Positions 18,619-27,891 are shown, counted from the first letter of the stretch. The stretch is 64,000 nucleotides of DNA from Halorubrum trapanicum (GCF_002355655.1 NZ_AP017569.1:1364001-1428000); one strand, 5' to 3'. Program-made: numbers and translations. Notes: generated by a model from the letters alone, not told the origin.

Positions 18619-19590
18619 TCAGGCCTCCGAGGGGGCGCGGGCGCGGTCGCGGATCAGCTCGCGGATCTCCTCTGGGTCGGTGACCGCCGCGAGCTCTTCA
18701 CAGGAGACGAGGGCGGTGCCGTCGACGGACTCGCGCTTCTCGTCCTCCTCGGTGAAGTACACCGAGCGGGTCCGTGCCACCTCGCCGATGGAGGACATGA
18801 TCCGGGCGCGCTTCTCGGCCGCGGCGGTGAACGCCGAGTGGCCGGTGAGCACGCGCGTCGCGGGGCTGTCCTCGTCCTCCGAGACGGCCTTGAAGGGGGC
18901 GCGGGCGGTCGGGTGGACGGTGAAGCCGGCGCTCGTGAGCACGCCGAGGACGTGTTCGTCGTCCGGGTCGGCGTCGGGCGCCGAGGGCGTCGGCTCCGAG
19001 TCGCGGACCTCGTCCGCGCCGTCGAGCACGTCGACGGGGCTAGAGAACGGCTGGTCGAACAGCTCCTCCAGCTGGATCGCCACCTCGATGGAGGCGTTCA
19101 TCCCGTCCTCGTACTTCGAGACCGTGCGCCGGGAGACGCCCAGCTCGGTCGCGAGGCGGCCGAGCGACCAGCCGCGCTCCTCGCGCTCGTCGGCGAGCAG
19201 GTCGCCGTCGAGGCTGACGTACAGCCCGCCGGGGGCGGCGTAGATGAGCGGCGGCATCCCCTCGACGAACAGGTCGTAGGCGGTGTCCGGGTTGATCACC
19301 GGGACGCCGTGCCTGAAGTAGACGACGCCGGGCTTCAGCTCCTCGTCGCGGGTGCGGACCCCGATCACCATCGGCGTCCCCCTGAGGTACTCGCCGAGCC
19401 GGCGCATCTCCGCGCCGGTCTCCGCGTCGAGCGCGTCGACGTTACCCAGGATTTTCAGGAGGAGGAGGTCCTCGTCGCGGCGGGCCGCCACGTCGAAGCT
19501 CTTGGGCCGGACCGCACACCGGTCGCTGACGAGGAACCCCGCGTCCTCCAGCATCGCGGTGACGTTCCCGATGAGCGCAGTCCGGGACAT
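18619..19590 (-). CDS. archaeal HTH-type transcriptional regulator (MJ1164-like)
   Basis: A 323-aa protein of the archaeal family with an N-terminal restriction-endonuclease-like module, a Cro/C1-type helix-turn-helix, and a C-terminal extension. The HTH is at about residues 135-165, with [20 protein letters not shown] easily recognised. The start is ATG 19590: a TATA-like CATATATACG (19620-19611, minus strand) lies about 25 nt before it, so the far longer upstream open frame is spurious. Its targets are unknown. It is divergent from tiaS. Confidence 0.85.
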   Translation of the reverse strand: MSRTALIGNVTAMLEDAGFLVSDRCAVRPKSFDVAARRDEDLLLLKILGNVDALDAETGAEMRRLGEYLRGTPMVIGVRTRDEELKPGVVYFRHGVPVINPDTAYDLFVEGMPPLIYAAPGGLYVSLDGDLLADEREERGWSLGRLATELGVSRRTVSKYEDGMNASIEVAIQLEELFDQPFSSPVDVLDGADEVRDSEPTPSAPDADPDDEHVLGVLTSAGFTVHPTARAPFKAVSEDEDSPATRVLTGHSAFTAAAEKRARIMSSIGEVARTRSVYFTEEDEKRESVDGTALVSCEELAAVTDPEEIRELIRDRARAPSEA

Positions 19591-19610
19591 AGCCGAAACA
19601 AGCGGCTCGG

Positions 19611-19620
19611 CGTATATATG
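19611..19620 (-). promoter_or_regulatory. TATA box of the HTH regulator gene
   Basis: CATATATACG on the minus strand about 25 nt upstream of ATG 19590; this spacing fixes the start codon. Confidence 0.6.
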
Positions 19621-19788
19621 CGTTGTGTCGTCCCGCTCCCGACGAAACTGCCGCCCGCCTGCGATTTTCCGCGTTCGGCACGGGAAACGGTTAAATACTC
19701 GACCGGGGCCGAGAGCGCCTTCGCGGTCGGCGGACACCTCCCGGCCGCCCTCGAAAGGGGCTTGACGCGCCGCCACGAACCGCGTCGC

Positions 19789-21225
19789 ATGCCGATCGTC
19801 GCCGTCGACGACACCGACTCCCGCGAGCGCGGGATGTGCACGACGTACGTCGCGACGCGGATCGCGGAGCGGCTCGCGGACGACGGGGGGCGAGTCCGCC
19901 GACGGCTGCTCGTGCGCCTGAACCCGGCCGTGAAGCACAAGACGCGCGGGAACGCCGCGGTCGCGCTCCACGTCGCCGGCGTCGACGCGGAGCGGGCCGC
20001 GACCGTCGCAGTCGAGACGGTCGAGGAGTTCGCCGCGGCCGCGGACCCGCGGACTTCCCCCGGCGTCGTCGTCGCCGACCGCGACGTCGACGGCGACCCC
20101 TTCGACCCGACCGGATCGCCGATCCCCGACGAGATTTCCGGGTTCGCCCGCCGCGCGCTCCGCGAGCGGCTCTCCGTCGGGGAGGCGGTCGAGTTGGCCG
20201 AGGAACACGGGTTCCGACACGCCGCGGTGGGCTCGGCGGGCGGGGCGGACGGAGCGGACGACGCCGACGCCGTCGCGGGACGGGGGCGGATCGGCGCGCT
20301 CGCGGCGGTCGGCGCGCCGGCCGCGTTCGACGACTGGACCTTCGAGCGCATCTCCTACCGCGAGCTCGACCGCTGCGGGACGCCCCGCGACATCGACGCC
20401 GAGAGCGTCTTCGCCGCCGCCGACGAGGGGTACCCGACCGTCTGGGACACCGTCGACCGCGAGACCGGCGCGACCGTCTGCGTCCCGAACGCCCCCGGCC
20501 CGATCCTCCACGGGATCCGCGGCGACGACCCGGCCGCGTGTCGCGAGGCCGCGGCCGGTATCGACGGCGAGACGGTCGACCGCGCCGCGACGTTCCTGAC
20601 GAACCAGGGCACCGACGCGCACCTCGCGCCCGGTCGGATCGGCGACCTCCGCGACGGCGCCGGCTACCGCGTCGCGGGCGTGGTGGCGAGCGCGCCGGAG
20701 ACGAGACAGGGGGGGCACGTCCACGTAGAGGTCGCGAGCGACGCCCCCGGGGACGGGGCGAGCGAGGGCGGTCCGGCCGCGGACCGCGACACCCTCCGCG
20801 CCGTCGCGTTCGCGCCCACGGGGCGGTTCCGCGACCGGGTGCGCGCGCTCCGGCCGGGCGACCGCGTTACCCTCTGCGGCGAACACGAGGTACGAGAACA
20901 CGAGGTGCGGGAACACGAGGTGCGAGACGACGCGGACGGGTCCGAGAACACGCTGAAGCTGGAGAAGTTCGCCGTCCGCGACCTCGTCCGAACGGCGCCC
21001 GCGGTGCCGACGTGTCCCGACTGCGGGCGGTCGATGTCCTCGGCGGGGAGCGGGCAGGGGTACCGGTGTCGCGACTGCGGGACGAGCGCGCCGGGGAAGG
21101 CCGCGGAACCGATCGAGCGCGACCTCGAAGCCGGGTGGTACGAGGTGCCGCCGAGCGCGCGCCGCCACGTCGCGAAGCCCCTCGTCCGCGGCGGGTTCGA
21201 CGCGCCGACGCACCCGGAGCGGTGA
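19789..21225 (+). CDS. tiaS: tRNA(Ile2) 2-agmatinylcytidine synthetase TiaS
   Basis: A 478-aa enzyme that attaches agmatine to C34 of tRNA-Ile(CAU), so that AUA codons are read as Ile. The N-terminal motif [20 protein letters not shown] is diagnostic. The C-terminus has an OB-like region and a zinc ribbon: CPDCGRSM, then YRCRDCGT. The family uses ATP and agmatine. ATG 19789 opens the conserved domain directly. One oddity is a threefold repeat of EHEVR near residues 364-378, encoded by three nearly identical 15-base units (20881-20925). Confidence 0.94.
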   Translation: MPIVAVDDTDSRERGMCTTYVATRIAERLADDGGRVRRRLLVRLNPAVKHKTRGNAAVALHVAGVDAERAATVAVETVEEFAAAADPRTSPGVVVADRDVDGDPFDPTGSPIPDEISGFARRALRERLSVGEAVELAEEHGFRHAAVGSAGGADGADDADAVAGRGRIGALAAVGAPAAFDDWTFERISYRELDRCGTPRDIDAESVFAAADEGYPTVWDTVDRETGATVCVPNAPGPILHGIRGDDPAACREAAAGIDGETVDRAATFLTNQGTDAHLAPGRIGDLRDGAGYRVAGVVASAPETRQGGHVHVEVASDAPGDGASEGGPAADRDTLRAVAFAPTGRFRDRVRALRPGDRVTLCGEHEVREHEVREHEVRDDADGSENTLKLEKFAVRDLVRTAPAVPTCPDCGRSMSSAGSGQGYRCRDCGTSAPGKAAEPIERDLEAGWYEVPPSARRHVAKPLVRGGFDAPTHPER

Positions 21226-21293
21226 GGCGGGCCCGTCACTCCCGCGACCGGCCCACCCGAACCGATGAAGTGCCTCGGCCGCGAGCGACCGCT

Positions 21294-21647
21294 GTGACCG
21301 GTATCGTCTTCCACGCGACGGAGCGGCGCGACGCGGTCGTCGAGTTCTACCGCGAGCGGCTCGGCGCGACCGTGCGGCTCGAACAGCCCGACTGCACGAT
21401 CCTGGCGTTCGACGGGTTCCTGTTCGGCTTCTGCGAGCGCGACGAGGCCGACGACTGCGGGATACTCACCTTCGTCTACCCGGACCGAGAGGGGGTCGAC
21501 GCCGCCGCCGGTCGGCTGGGCGACGCGGTCGTGAAAGAGCCGAGAGAGAACGAGACGTACGGCATTTACCAGTGTTTCGCCGAGGACCCGGAGGGCCGGA
21601 CCGTCGAGTGTCAGGTCTTCTTGGACGACAGCGTCGACATCGAGTAG
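21294..21647 (+). CDS. VOC (glyoxalase/bleomycin resistance) family protein
   Basis: A 117-aa single-domain VOC-fold protein. GTG 21294 opens [21 protein letters not shown]. The ending [19 protein letters not shown] carries the usual C-terminal metal-ligand glutamate position. The beta-alpha-beta-beta-beta pattern is clear. Substrate unknown; the group includes dioxygenases, lyases and resistance proteins. It follows tiaS by 68 nt on the same strand and might be co-transcribed. Confidence 0.85.
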   Translation: MTGIVFHATERRDAVVEFYRERLGATVRLEQPDCTILAFDGFLFGFCERDEADDCGILTFVYPDREGVDAAAGRLGDAVVKEPRENETYGIYQCFAEDPEGRTVECQVFLDDSVDIE

Positions 21648-21673
21648 GCCGGAGAGAACGGCGTTCGAGACGG

Positions 21674-21903
21674 CTACTCGTCGAGCGTGCGCTCGTCGCG
21701 CCACGCGGCCGCGCGCTCCTCGGCGGCCTCGCGGTCGTCGAACCGCTCCCGCTCGTAGGCCGACTCGTCGGCCGCCTGCTCCATCACGTCGAGGCGGACG
21801 ACGAAGCCCCCGCCGCGCGCTCGCGGAGCCTGACGGTCGCGTACCCGTCCGACCGCTCCCACTCGGTGACCGTGCCGTCGTCGCGCTCCAGCGACCAGCT
21901 CAT
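21674..21903 (-). pseudogene. DUF7543-type small protein, frameshifted
   Basis: ATG 21903 starts MSWSLERDDGTVTEWERSDG and runs to RLRER in one frame. The continuation GGGFVVRLDVMEQAADESAY to the stop at 21674 lies in the next frame. Adding a single base in the G-rich stretch (plus-strand coordinates near 21808-21820) joins them into a 76-aa protein of the form known for the haloarchaeal DUF7543 family. Either one base is lost or the assembly is wrong there. Only the second half forms a sizeable open frame, so automatic callers may report a false 62-aa protein. Function unknown. Confidence 0.72.
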
Positions 21904-21991
21904 ATCCGGGCGGACGCGCCCCGCGGCTAAAGCGGTGCGGTTCCGCGGTCGCGGCGCGGCGCCGGGTTCGGCGGGGCGGGTCGCGGCCGAG

Positions 21992-22168
21992 TCAGTCGCC
22001 CGCGCTCGGCGACCGCTCGGCGCTCGACGACCGCTCCGGGGCCGGCGTGGCGGCGTAGCCGCACACCGGGCAGACGACGTAGCCGAGCGAGTCGTACGGC
22101 ACCGACGTCGAGGGGGCGCTCACGTCGCACTCGGGGCAGTCGAACGTCGCGGCGTTCTCGGTTGACAT
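21992..22168 (-). CDS. 58-aa zinc-ribbon protein
   Basis: ATG 22168 encodes 58 residues. CPEC (C11-C14) and CPVC (C33-C36) are separated by 18 residues with PYDSLGYVV, a compact zinc-ribbon arrangement. A low-complexity Ser/Ala/Glu tail follows. Composition is typical of haloarchaeal small zinc proteins. A TATA-like GCATAAC lies about 30 nt upstream on the minus strand. No specific function can be assigned. Confidence 0.75.
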   Translation of the reverse strand: MSTENAATFDCPECDVSAPSTSVPYDSLGYVVCPVCGYAATPAPERSSSAERSPSAGD

Positions 22169-22232
22169 GCTATCGCGTAGCGACCGATCCGCCGTAGTTA
22201 TGCGCCGCTTGCTGCCCGGTCAACGCCACCCT

Positions 22233-22243
22233 ACTTATATACC
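22233..22243 (+). promoter_or_regulatory. TATA box of the M24 peptidase gene
   Basis: ACTTATATACC, starting 29 nt upstream of GTG 22262; it supports that GTG as a leaderless start. Confidence 0.6.
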
Positions 22244-22261
22244 GCGTCCGAACTCCGGCGC

Positions 22262-23422
22262 GTGACCGACGACGCACACGCGGACCGGTCGGGGGGAGAG
22301 CGACTGACCGACGCGCACGAGCGACGACGCGAACGGGCCGCGCGGCGGCTGGACGAGGTCGACGCGGCGGGGCTGGTCGCGTTCCCGAGCCGCAACCTCC
22401 AGTACCTCACCGGCTTCGCCGAGGAGCCCGGCGAGCGGCACTTCTTCCTCGTGCTCCCGGCCGCGAGCGCGGCCGACCCGGAGCCCGCGCTGCTCGTGCC
22501 GGCGCTGTACGAGACGCAGGTCCGGGAGGCGACGGGTATCGCCGAGATACGGACGTGGAGCGACGGCGACGACCCGGTCGCGGCGACGCGCGACCTGCTC
22601 GCGGACCGCGGGCTCGACGCGGGGCGGCTGCTCGTCGACGACACGATGTGGGCGCGGTTCACGCAGGACCTCCGCGCGGCGGCGCCCGACGCGACGTGGG
22701 GGCTCGCGAGCGAGGCGCTCGCCGACCTGCGGGTCCGGAAGGACGAGGCCGAGCTGGCGGCGCTCCGCGAGGCGGCCGCGGTCGCGGACGCGGTCGTCGG
22801 CGACCTCCGCGAGCTGGGCGCCGACGCGGTCGGGATGACCGAGGCCGAACTCGCCGATCGGATTTCGGACCGACTCGCGGAGCGCGGCGGGCGCGGCGTC
22901 AGCTTCGAGACGGTGGTCGCGGCGGGCGAGAACGGCGCGAAGCCCCACCACGGCCACGGGGACCGCGAGATCCGCGCGGGCGAGCCGGTCGTCTTAGACT
23001 TCGGGACGCGCGTCGACGGCTACCCCTCCGACCAGACGCGGACGCTCGCCTTCGGCGGCGAGCCGAGCGAGGCGTACCGGGAGGTCCACGAGGTCGTGCG
23101 CGAGGCGCAGGCGGCCGGCGTGGAGGCGGTCGAACCGGGCGTCCCCGCGTCGGCCGTCGACCGCGCCGCGCGCGAGGTCATCGAAGCGGCGGGGTACGGC
23201 GACGCGTTCGTCCACCGGACCGGCCACGGCGTCGGCCTCGACGTCCACGAGGAGCCCTACCTCGTCGCGGGCAACGACCGCGCGCTGGAGCCGGGGATGG
23301 TCTGCTCCGTCGAGCCCGGGATCTACCTCGACGGGCGGTTCGGCTGTCGGATCGAGGACCTCGTGGTCGTCACCGAGGACGGCTGCGAGCGACTGAACCG
23401 CACCGACCGCGGCTGGGCGTGA
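22262..23422 (+). CDS. M24 family Xaa-Pro peptidase
   Basis: A 386-aa metallopeptidase. The N-terminal creatinase-like domain (about 1-150) includes VAFPSRNLQYLTGF. The C-terminal pita-bread domain carries all metal ligands: DFGTRVDGYPSDQTRT (two Asp), TGHGVGLDVHE (His), SVEPGIY (Glu) and CRIEDLVV (Glu). It removes Xaa-Pro N-terminal residues or splits Xaa-Pro dipeptides in the cytoplasm. The GTG start at 22262 fits the TATA box upstream. A second, divergent M24 paralogue lies at 39782-41161. Confidence 0.92.
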   Translation: MTDDAHADRSGGERLTDAHERRRERAARRLDEVDAAGLVAFPSRNLQYLTGFAEEPGERHFFLVLPAASAADPEPALLVPALYETQVREATGIAEIRTWSDGDDPVAATRDLLADRGLDAGRLLVDDTMWARFTQDLRAAAPDATWGLASEALADLRVRKDEAELAALREAAAVADAVVGDLRELGADAVGMTEAELADRISDRLAERGGRGVSFETVVAAGENGAKPHHGHGDREIRAGEPVVLDFGTRVDGYPSDQTRTLAFGGEPSEAYREVHEVVREAQAAGVEAVEPGVPASAVDRAAREVIEAAGYGDAFVHRTGHGVGLDVHEEPYLVAGNDRALEPGMVCSVEPGIYLDGRFGCRIEDLVVVTEDGCERLNRTDRGWA

Positions 23423-23738
23423 CGAGCGCGAGCAGCACCGCTCCTCGGCGAGCGAGACGTGCCGCTCGTCGCCGGAGCGGCGCGAGAGGAAAACGCGGAG
23501 ACCGGCGTGTCGGCGCCCGACACGCGAATGCGGGAGTCGTGTGCCGTGCCCCCAACCGGAGATTACGGCCGGATAATATAACAGTATTACCGAATTATTT
23601 CGGGTGTATTCGCGGAGTCGGACCGAGCCGACGGCGGCCTCGGGGTGCGTCCTCGCGAGTGCGTTCTCACGGGTGCGTCCCCGCGACCCCCCGAGCGGCA
23701 TCGAAACCATTAGTGTCGCCCGAGCGGAACCGCGGGGC
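23423..23738. other. intergenic stretch, no gene seen
   Basis: About 316 bases between the M24 peptidase and DUF5789. A short AT-rich island (about 23570-23600, with GGATAATATAACAG) could hold a promoter. No ORF with haloarchaeal composition or motif is seen. Confidence 0.5.
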
Positions 23739-24041
23739 ATGAGCGACACAGACGCGGACGAGGGGGACGAGGAGGCTGAAGCGGAGCCGGCCGTCGAACT
23801 CGGCGACGGGCCGGACGTGGCCGGCGAGCCGGTCGCCCGCGTCGCGTCGCGGCTCACCTGGCCCGCGACGCGCAGCGACGTCCGCGAACAGGAGGGCGAC
23901 GCCGAGATCCGAACGCCCGACGGCCCGCAGACGCTCGACGACGTGCTCGCGGAGTCCGAGGTCCCGCTGTTCGAGAGCCGGAGCGACTTCGTCCAAGAAG
24001 TCGAGGAGGTCGTCGGCCGCGGCCCGGTCGCGACCGAGTAG
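23739..24041 (+). CDS. DUF5789 family protein
   Basis: A 100-aa acidic protein. An Asp/Glu-rich N-terminus is followed by the conserved DUF5789 core: RVASRLTWPATRSDVREQEG, DAEIRTPDGPQTLDDVL, then VPLFESRSDFVQEVEEVVG. The family is small, soluble and haloarchaeal, with no established function. ATG 23739 is the first plausible start; the open frame upstream has non-haloarchaeal composition. Repeat element B follows immediately. Confidence 0.85.
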   Translation: MSDTDADEGDEEAEAEPAVELGDGPDVAGEPVARVASRLTWPATRSDVREQEGDAEIRTPDGPQTLDDVLAESEVPLFESRSDFVQEVEEVVGRGPVATE

Positions 24042-24057
24042 GCGTCGAGCGCGACGA

Positions 24058-24625
24058 TTCTATTTATAAACAGCAGCCGAGACGACGAGAGATATTTATA
24101 AAACAGCGATCGGCGCGCGCCTCCGAGCGGCCGGAGCGAAGCGGAGGCCGCGAGGAGCACGCGCGAGGGAGTCGCTGGCGCCGGAGCGAAGCGGAGGGGC
24201 CAGCGACGAGGCTGGGGAGGTGTGAGGTGCTGTGCGGGGTGGTCGGGTGGGACTCAAAGGGGCAGTCGCCGGCGGCGAAGCCGCCGGCTGCCCGTGGCGC
24301 GTAGCGCCACGCTGCCGCGAGGGCGAAGGCGCGCGACGCAAGGACCGCAGGAGCGAGCGAAGCGAGTGACGAGGAGCGTGGTTCGAGAGAGCGAAGCTCT
24401 CTCGTCATCCCGAAAATATCCGATTTTCGGGCGACAGCGAGCGCACCGAGCCGTCGCGGCTGGGGCTTTGGAGGTGTTCGTCGCCGATCTGCGGTCAACC
24501 GTTTATAAGCGAGCGGCTGGGGCTTTAGTGGTGTCCGCCGTCGATCAGTTAACAGCTATTTATAAACGAGCGCCTGAGGCGTCGGCCGTGTTCACCGTCG
24601 ACACGCTGACAACTCCTTATAAGTA
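24058..24625 (+). repeat. intergenic structured element, copy B
   Basis: Second copy of the four-copy element. It begins with two TATA-like boxes (24063-24070, 24095-24103). Then come stem 1, GTCGCTGG/CCAGCGAC (24171-24178 with 24200-24207), and the core GAGGCTGGGGAGG through GGGACTCAAAGGGGCAG. A GCCGGCGGC hairpin follows whose loop is GAA rather than the TTC of copy A, then the GTGGCGC hairpin. Stem 2 is partly decayed here: only GCCGCGA/TCGCGGC still pairs, next to 24460. Tandem 57-bp units follow. No gene is supported. Confidence 0.7.
24458..24620 (+). repeat. 57-bp tandem repeats with TATA boxes (copy B tail)
   Basis: Units start at 24458, 24515 and 24572, exactly 57 bases apart, each ending in a TTATAA-type box. 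The third is more diverged than the first two. Confidence 0.7.
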
Positions 24626-24646
24626 AACGACCCGCGCACCGAAATC

Positions 24647-25882
24647 CTACCCGCTCGCCCCGCTGCCGTCCGCTTCACCACGGTCCAGCCACGAGGTCGC
24701 GACGGACTCGAACGGCGCGGAGTAGCCCATCAGCGTCGTCCCCAGCACCGCCATCACGAGGACGTAGCCGACCGCGAACGCGTTGATCGTCCCCGCGAGC
24801 GCCGGGTCGAACGAGCCGGCGTTCGCGCCGGAGACCGCGACCGTCGCGATGATCAGCGAGAACTCGCCGCGGGTGGTCATCCCGAGGCCGACCCGCGTCG
24901 ACCGGCGGACGTCGAGGTCGAACGCGCGCCCCGCGAGGTAGCCGGTGACGACCTTCGGCGGCGTGGTCACGACGACGGCGAGCGCGACGAACGCCGCCAC
25001 GTCCGCGAACAGCGCGGGGTCCGTGACGAGCCCGATCCAGAAGAAGAACACCGCGGCGAACAGGTCCCGGACCGGCTCCAGGATCGTCTCGATCGTGTGG
25101 GCCCGATCGGTCGGGGCGAACGCCATCCCGACGAAGAACGCGGCGACCGCCTCGCTGACGCCGAGCGCGAGCGCCGCGCCGGCGACGAACACGACCGCGG
25201 CCACCGAGCGCAGCGCCACGAACTCCCGGTTGTCCGTCGCGACGAGCCGGTCGAAGAGCGGCGTGCCGAACCTGACGACCGCGAACAGCCCGGCGATGAA
25301 CCCGAGCGCGATCCCCACGTCGACCGCGGCCGCGGCGACGTCGCCGCCGCCGAGCACCAGGGCGGACGCGACGGAGAGGTACACCGCGATGAACAGGTCC
25401 TCGTACACCAGGGTCCCGAGCATCGGCTCCGCCTCGTCGTTGGCGATCCAGCCGAGGTCGATGAGCGACTTCGTGATCACCGCCGACGAGGAGATGTAGA
25501 CGATCCCCGCGACCAGGAACGCCGGGAGGAACGCCCCGAAGACGAGCCAGCCGAGGACGAGCCCGACCCCGAAGTTCGCGAGGTCGATCGTGCCCGCCGT
25601 CCCGATCGGCCCCCGCCGGGCGAGCAGTCGATCGAGGTTGAACTCCAACCCGAGGAAGAAGAGGAGGAAGACGATCCCCAGCTCCGCCCCGAGCGAGATG
25701 AACTCCGTCTCGGGGACGTAGGCGGTCCCGATCGCCGGGAGCGCGAGGCGGCCGAGGACGTACTCCCCGAGCAGCATCCCGGTGACGATGTAGAAGGGGA
25801 TCACCGACTGCCCGAGGCGGTTCGCGAGCGCGCCGGCGACCGCGACCGCGACGAACATGACGCCGACGTCGAGCAGCGCCAC
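24647..25882 (-). CDS. CPA2-type cation:proton antiporter, membrane subunit
   Basis: A 411-aa protein with about twelve hydrophobic segments and the KefB/CPA2 sodium-hydrogen exchanger pattern: VIPFYIVTGMLLGEYVLGRL near the N-terminus, GLEFNLDRL, YISSSAVITKSLIDLGW, and STRVGLGMTTRGEFSLII. No cytosolic RCK domain is attached; that function is supplied by the gene just upstream (25944-26426). The pair resembles KhtU/KhtT-type K+/H+ antiporters, so potassium efflux or pH homeostasis is likely. Confidence 0.9.
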   Translation of the reverse strand: MALLDVGVMFVAVAVAGALANRLGQSVIPFYIVTGMLLGEYVLGRLALPAIGTAYVPETEFISLGAELGIVFLLFFLGLEFNLDRLLARRGPIGTAGTIDLANFGVGLVLGWLVFGAFLPAFLVAGIVYISSSAVITKSLIDLGWIANDEAEPMLGTLVYEDLFIAVYLSVASALVLGGGDVAAAAVDVGIALGFIAGLFAVVRFGTPLFDRLVATDNREFVALRSVAAVVFVAGAALALGVSEAVAAFFVGMAFAPTDRAHTIETILEPVRDLFAAVFFFWIGLVTDPALFADVAAFVALAVVVTTPPKVVTGYLAGRAFDLDVRRSTRVGLGMTTRGEFSLIIATVAVSGANAGSFDPALAGTINAFAVGYVLVMAVLGTTLMGYSAPFESVATSWLDRGEADGSGASG

Positions 25883-25943
25883 TACCTGTCACCCCCGGGA
25901 GAGCGGACCGTAACGCCGAAACAGGCGGCGCCGTACCGGCCGC

Positions 25944-26426
25944 TCATTCCGTGAGGATCTCCTCGAACGCCTCGCAGTTCTCGCGGGTCCCGACCCCGAT
26001 CAGGGTGTCGCCCTCGCGGAGGGTGGTCTCGGCGCCCGGACTGTCGAGCACCTCGTCGCCGCGCTGGATCGCGACGACGGCGAGCCCGGTCCGGTTGCCG
26101 ATGTCGGCGCTCGCCAGCGTCTCGCCGACGAGCGGCGACCCGGGCGGAAGCTCGTACCACTCTAAGAGGACCCCGCCCGGCAGGGTCGTCTCCTGCGTGT
26201 CCGGCTCGACCGGCTGGAAGTGCGCCCCCTCGATGATCGAGCCGATCGTCCGCGCGAGGTCGTCGGAGAACTCGAACGCCTTCTCGGAGTCGGCCTCGGG
26301 GTCGCTGCGGCGGAACACCTCTCGTTTCCCGGTGTTGTGGATGACGACGATCATCTCTTCGCCGTCGCCTAACTCGATCTCGAACTTCTTCCCGACCCCC
26401 GGGAGGTCGGACTCGGTGATCGTCAT
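25944..26426 (-). CDS. RCK_C (TrkA-C) regulatory subunit of the cation antiporter
   Basis: A 160-aa soluble protein. An N-terminal domain (MTITESDLPGVGKKFEIELG to about residue 75) is followed by a TrkA-C/RCK_C domain (LPPGSPLVGETLASADIGNR to GDTLIGVGTRENCEAF). This layout matches KhtT, the nucleotide-sensing regulatory subunit of KhtTU antiporters. It precedes the membrane subunit with a 61-nt gap, and a TATA-like CATATTAC about 25 nt upstream drives both. It probably binds cyclic di-AMP or another nucleotide (inference from the family). Confidence 0.88.
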   Translation of the reverse strand: MTITESDLPGVGKKFEIELGDGEEMIVVIHNTGKREVFRRSDPEADSEKAFEFSDDLARTIGSIIEGAHFQPVEPDTQETTLPGGVLLEWYELPPGSPLVGETLASADIGNRTGLAVVAIQRGDEVLDSPGAETTLREGDTLIGVGTRENCEAFEEILTE

Positions 26427-26565
26427 ACGGGCTCCAGCGCGCCCACCGTAATATGTCTGTACGTCGGCTCCCGAGAGCCGCGGGAGGCGACCGTTCAGCA
26501 GTCCCGTCCGACGGGCGTCAGCCGCCGCACCAAACGCTAAGTGGGGCGGGACCGAGGGGATTCGT

Positions 26566-26931
26566 ATGTGGCGCTCCCGAGGGAGTCGGGACCGGCGGAC
26601 GGTGGTGTGCATCGCGTGCGGGGACTCGGTGTTGCGGGAGGACGCGCGCGAGTACGACAAGGAGGGCGACCGCTGGAACCGGCGCGACAAGGAGTTCGAG
26701 TACCTCTGTGTCGACTGCGACGACGAGATCTCTCACCAGCCGCGCGACGGCCTCGAATCGCTGATCCTCTCGATCGAGTCGGACGGCCTCACCACCGAGG
26801 AGTTCCTCAACCGCTACGCCGACGCGGTCGCGGACGACGCCGACGACCGGACCGGCGAGGGCGGCGCGGGAAGCCGCTCGGACCGCGACCGCTCGGACCG
26901 CACGCGCTCCGATCGCGACCGCGACCGATAA
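26566..26931 (+). CDS. haloarchaeal two-CxxC zinc-ribbon protein (DUF7562-like)
   Basis: A 121-aa protein with CIAC and CVDC pairs separated by about 33 residues, including EYDKEGDRWNRRDKEFEYLC. A helical segment follows (LESLILSIESDGLTTEEFLN), then a low-complexity Asp/Arg/Ser tail made of repeated SDRDR units. The CxxC pairs suggest a zinc ribbon. I recognise the pattern as a haloarchaeal family without a known role. Start ATG 26566. Confidence 0.72.
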   Translation: MWRSRGSRDRRTVVCIACGDSVLREDAREYDKEGDRWNRRDKEFEYLCVDCDDEISHQPRDGLESLILSIESDGLTTEEFLNRYADAVADDADDRTGEGGAGSRSDRDRSDRTRSDRDRDR

Positions 26932-26967
26932 TTCTACCCGTCGCGGCTCGGTACCGCGACCGTACGC

Positions 26968-27891
26968 ATGTGCGCCCTCCACGTAGCGGCCGCGACCGCT
27001 GACTTCCTCTCGACCGTCATCGGCGCCGTCGAATCCCTTCCGATCGCCGTCGGCACCGTCGAATCCGTCCCGACCGTCATCGGCGCCGTCGACCCCGTCA
27101 CGACCGTCATCGGCGCCGTCGACCCCGTCACGACCGTCATCGGCGTCGGCGCGTTTGTCCTCGGACTCGCGTTCCTCGCGCGCGGCGCGAGCGGCGCCGC
27201 CGACGCGGCCCGGGTCCTCCGAACGACGGCGACGAGCCCGGCCGGGCTCGACGGCGCGGAGCGGCGGATACGGGTCACGGGCCGCGCCGCCGCGGTCGAC
27301 GACGAGACCCTACCGGCGCCGTTCGGCGGCGACCCCGGCCTCTGCGTCGAGTACGACGTCTCCGAGCTCCGCAGTCAGGGGAACGGACAGTCGTGGGTCA
27401 CGATCGAGGCGGGCGAGGCGGGCGTCCCCTTCCGCGTCGACGACGGCGGGACCGGCGTCCGGGTCGACCCCGGGGCGGCGACCTTCTCGCTCGCCGTCGA
27501 CGAGAAGGTCAAGATCGACGCCGGCGAGGAGCCGCCCGAGCGCGTCCGGGGGTTCATCGAGGCGGTCGACGAGGTCGACGACACGGAGACGGGCTACGAG
27601 GTCGGCCCGCTCACGATCGGCGACGACCCGCGGCGCCGGTACGTCCAGCGGACCCTCCGCCCGGGCGACGAGGTGACCGTCGTCGGCGACACCGAGGCGT
27701 TCCCGGACGCGCCCGTCGGCGAGGTGAAATCGCGGCTCGCCGGCGGCTCGCCGTTCGTCGTCTCGGACGCGAGCGCGCGGCGAACCGCGCTCCGGCTTGT
27801 CGGCTCGTCGGCGATTCCGATCGCCCTCGGCGCCCTCGCGCTCGGCATCGGGGCCCTGCTGCTGTCGCCGATCCTCACGACGCTCGTCTGA
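26968..27891 (+). CDS. GIDE-like domain membrane protein
   Basis: A 307-aa protein. A hydrophobic N-terminal part (about 1-72) contains a tandem repeat, TVIGAVDPVT twice, encoded by two identical 30-base units (27071-27130). The central soluble region (TGRAAAVDDETLPAPFGGDP, CVEYDVSELR, SWVTIEAGEAGVPFRVDDG) resembles the GIDE domain of MUL1-type proteins. A second hydrophobic stretch closes the protein (about 275-303). The topology, two membrane regions with a soluble domain between them, fits the family. In haloarchaea no ubiquitin-type ligase activity is established. Confidence 0.68.
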   Translation: MCALHVAAATADFLSTVIGAVESLPIAVGTVESVPTVIGAVDPVTTVIGAVDPVTTVIGVGAFVLGLAFLARGASGAADAARVLRTTATSPAGLDGAERRIRVTGRAAAVDDETLPAPFGGDPGLCVEYDVSELRSQGNGQSWVTIEAGEAGVPFRVDDGGTGVRVDPGAATFSLAVDEKVKIDAGEEPPERVRGFIEAVDEVDDTETGYEVGPLTIGDDPRRRYVQRTLRPGDEVTVVGDTEAFPDAPVGEVKSRLAGGSPFVVSDASARRTALRLVGSSAIPIALGALALGIGALLLSPILTTLV

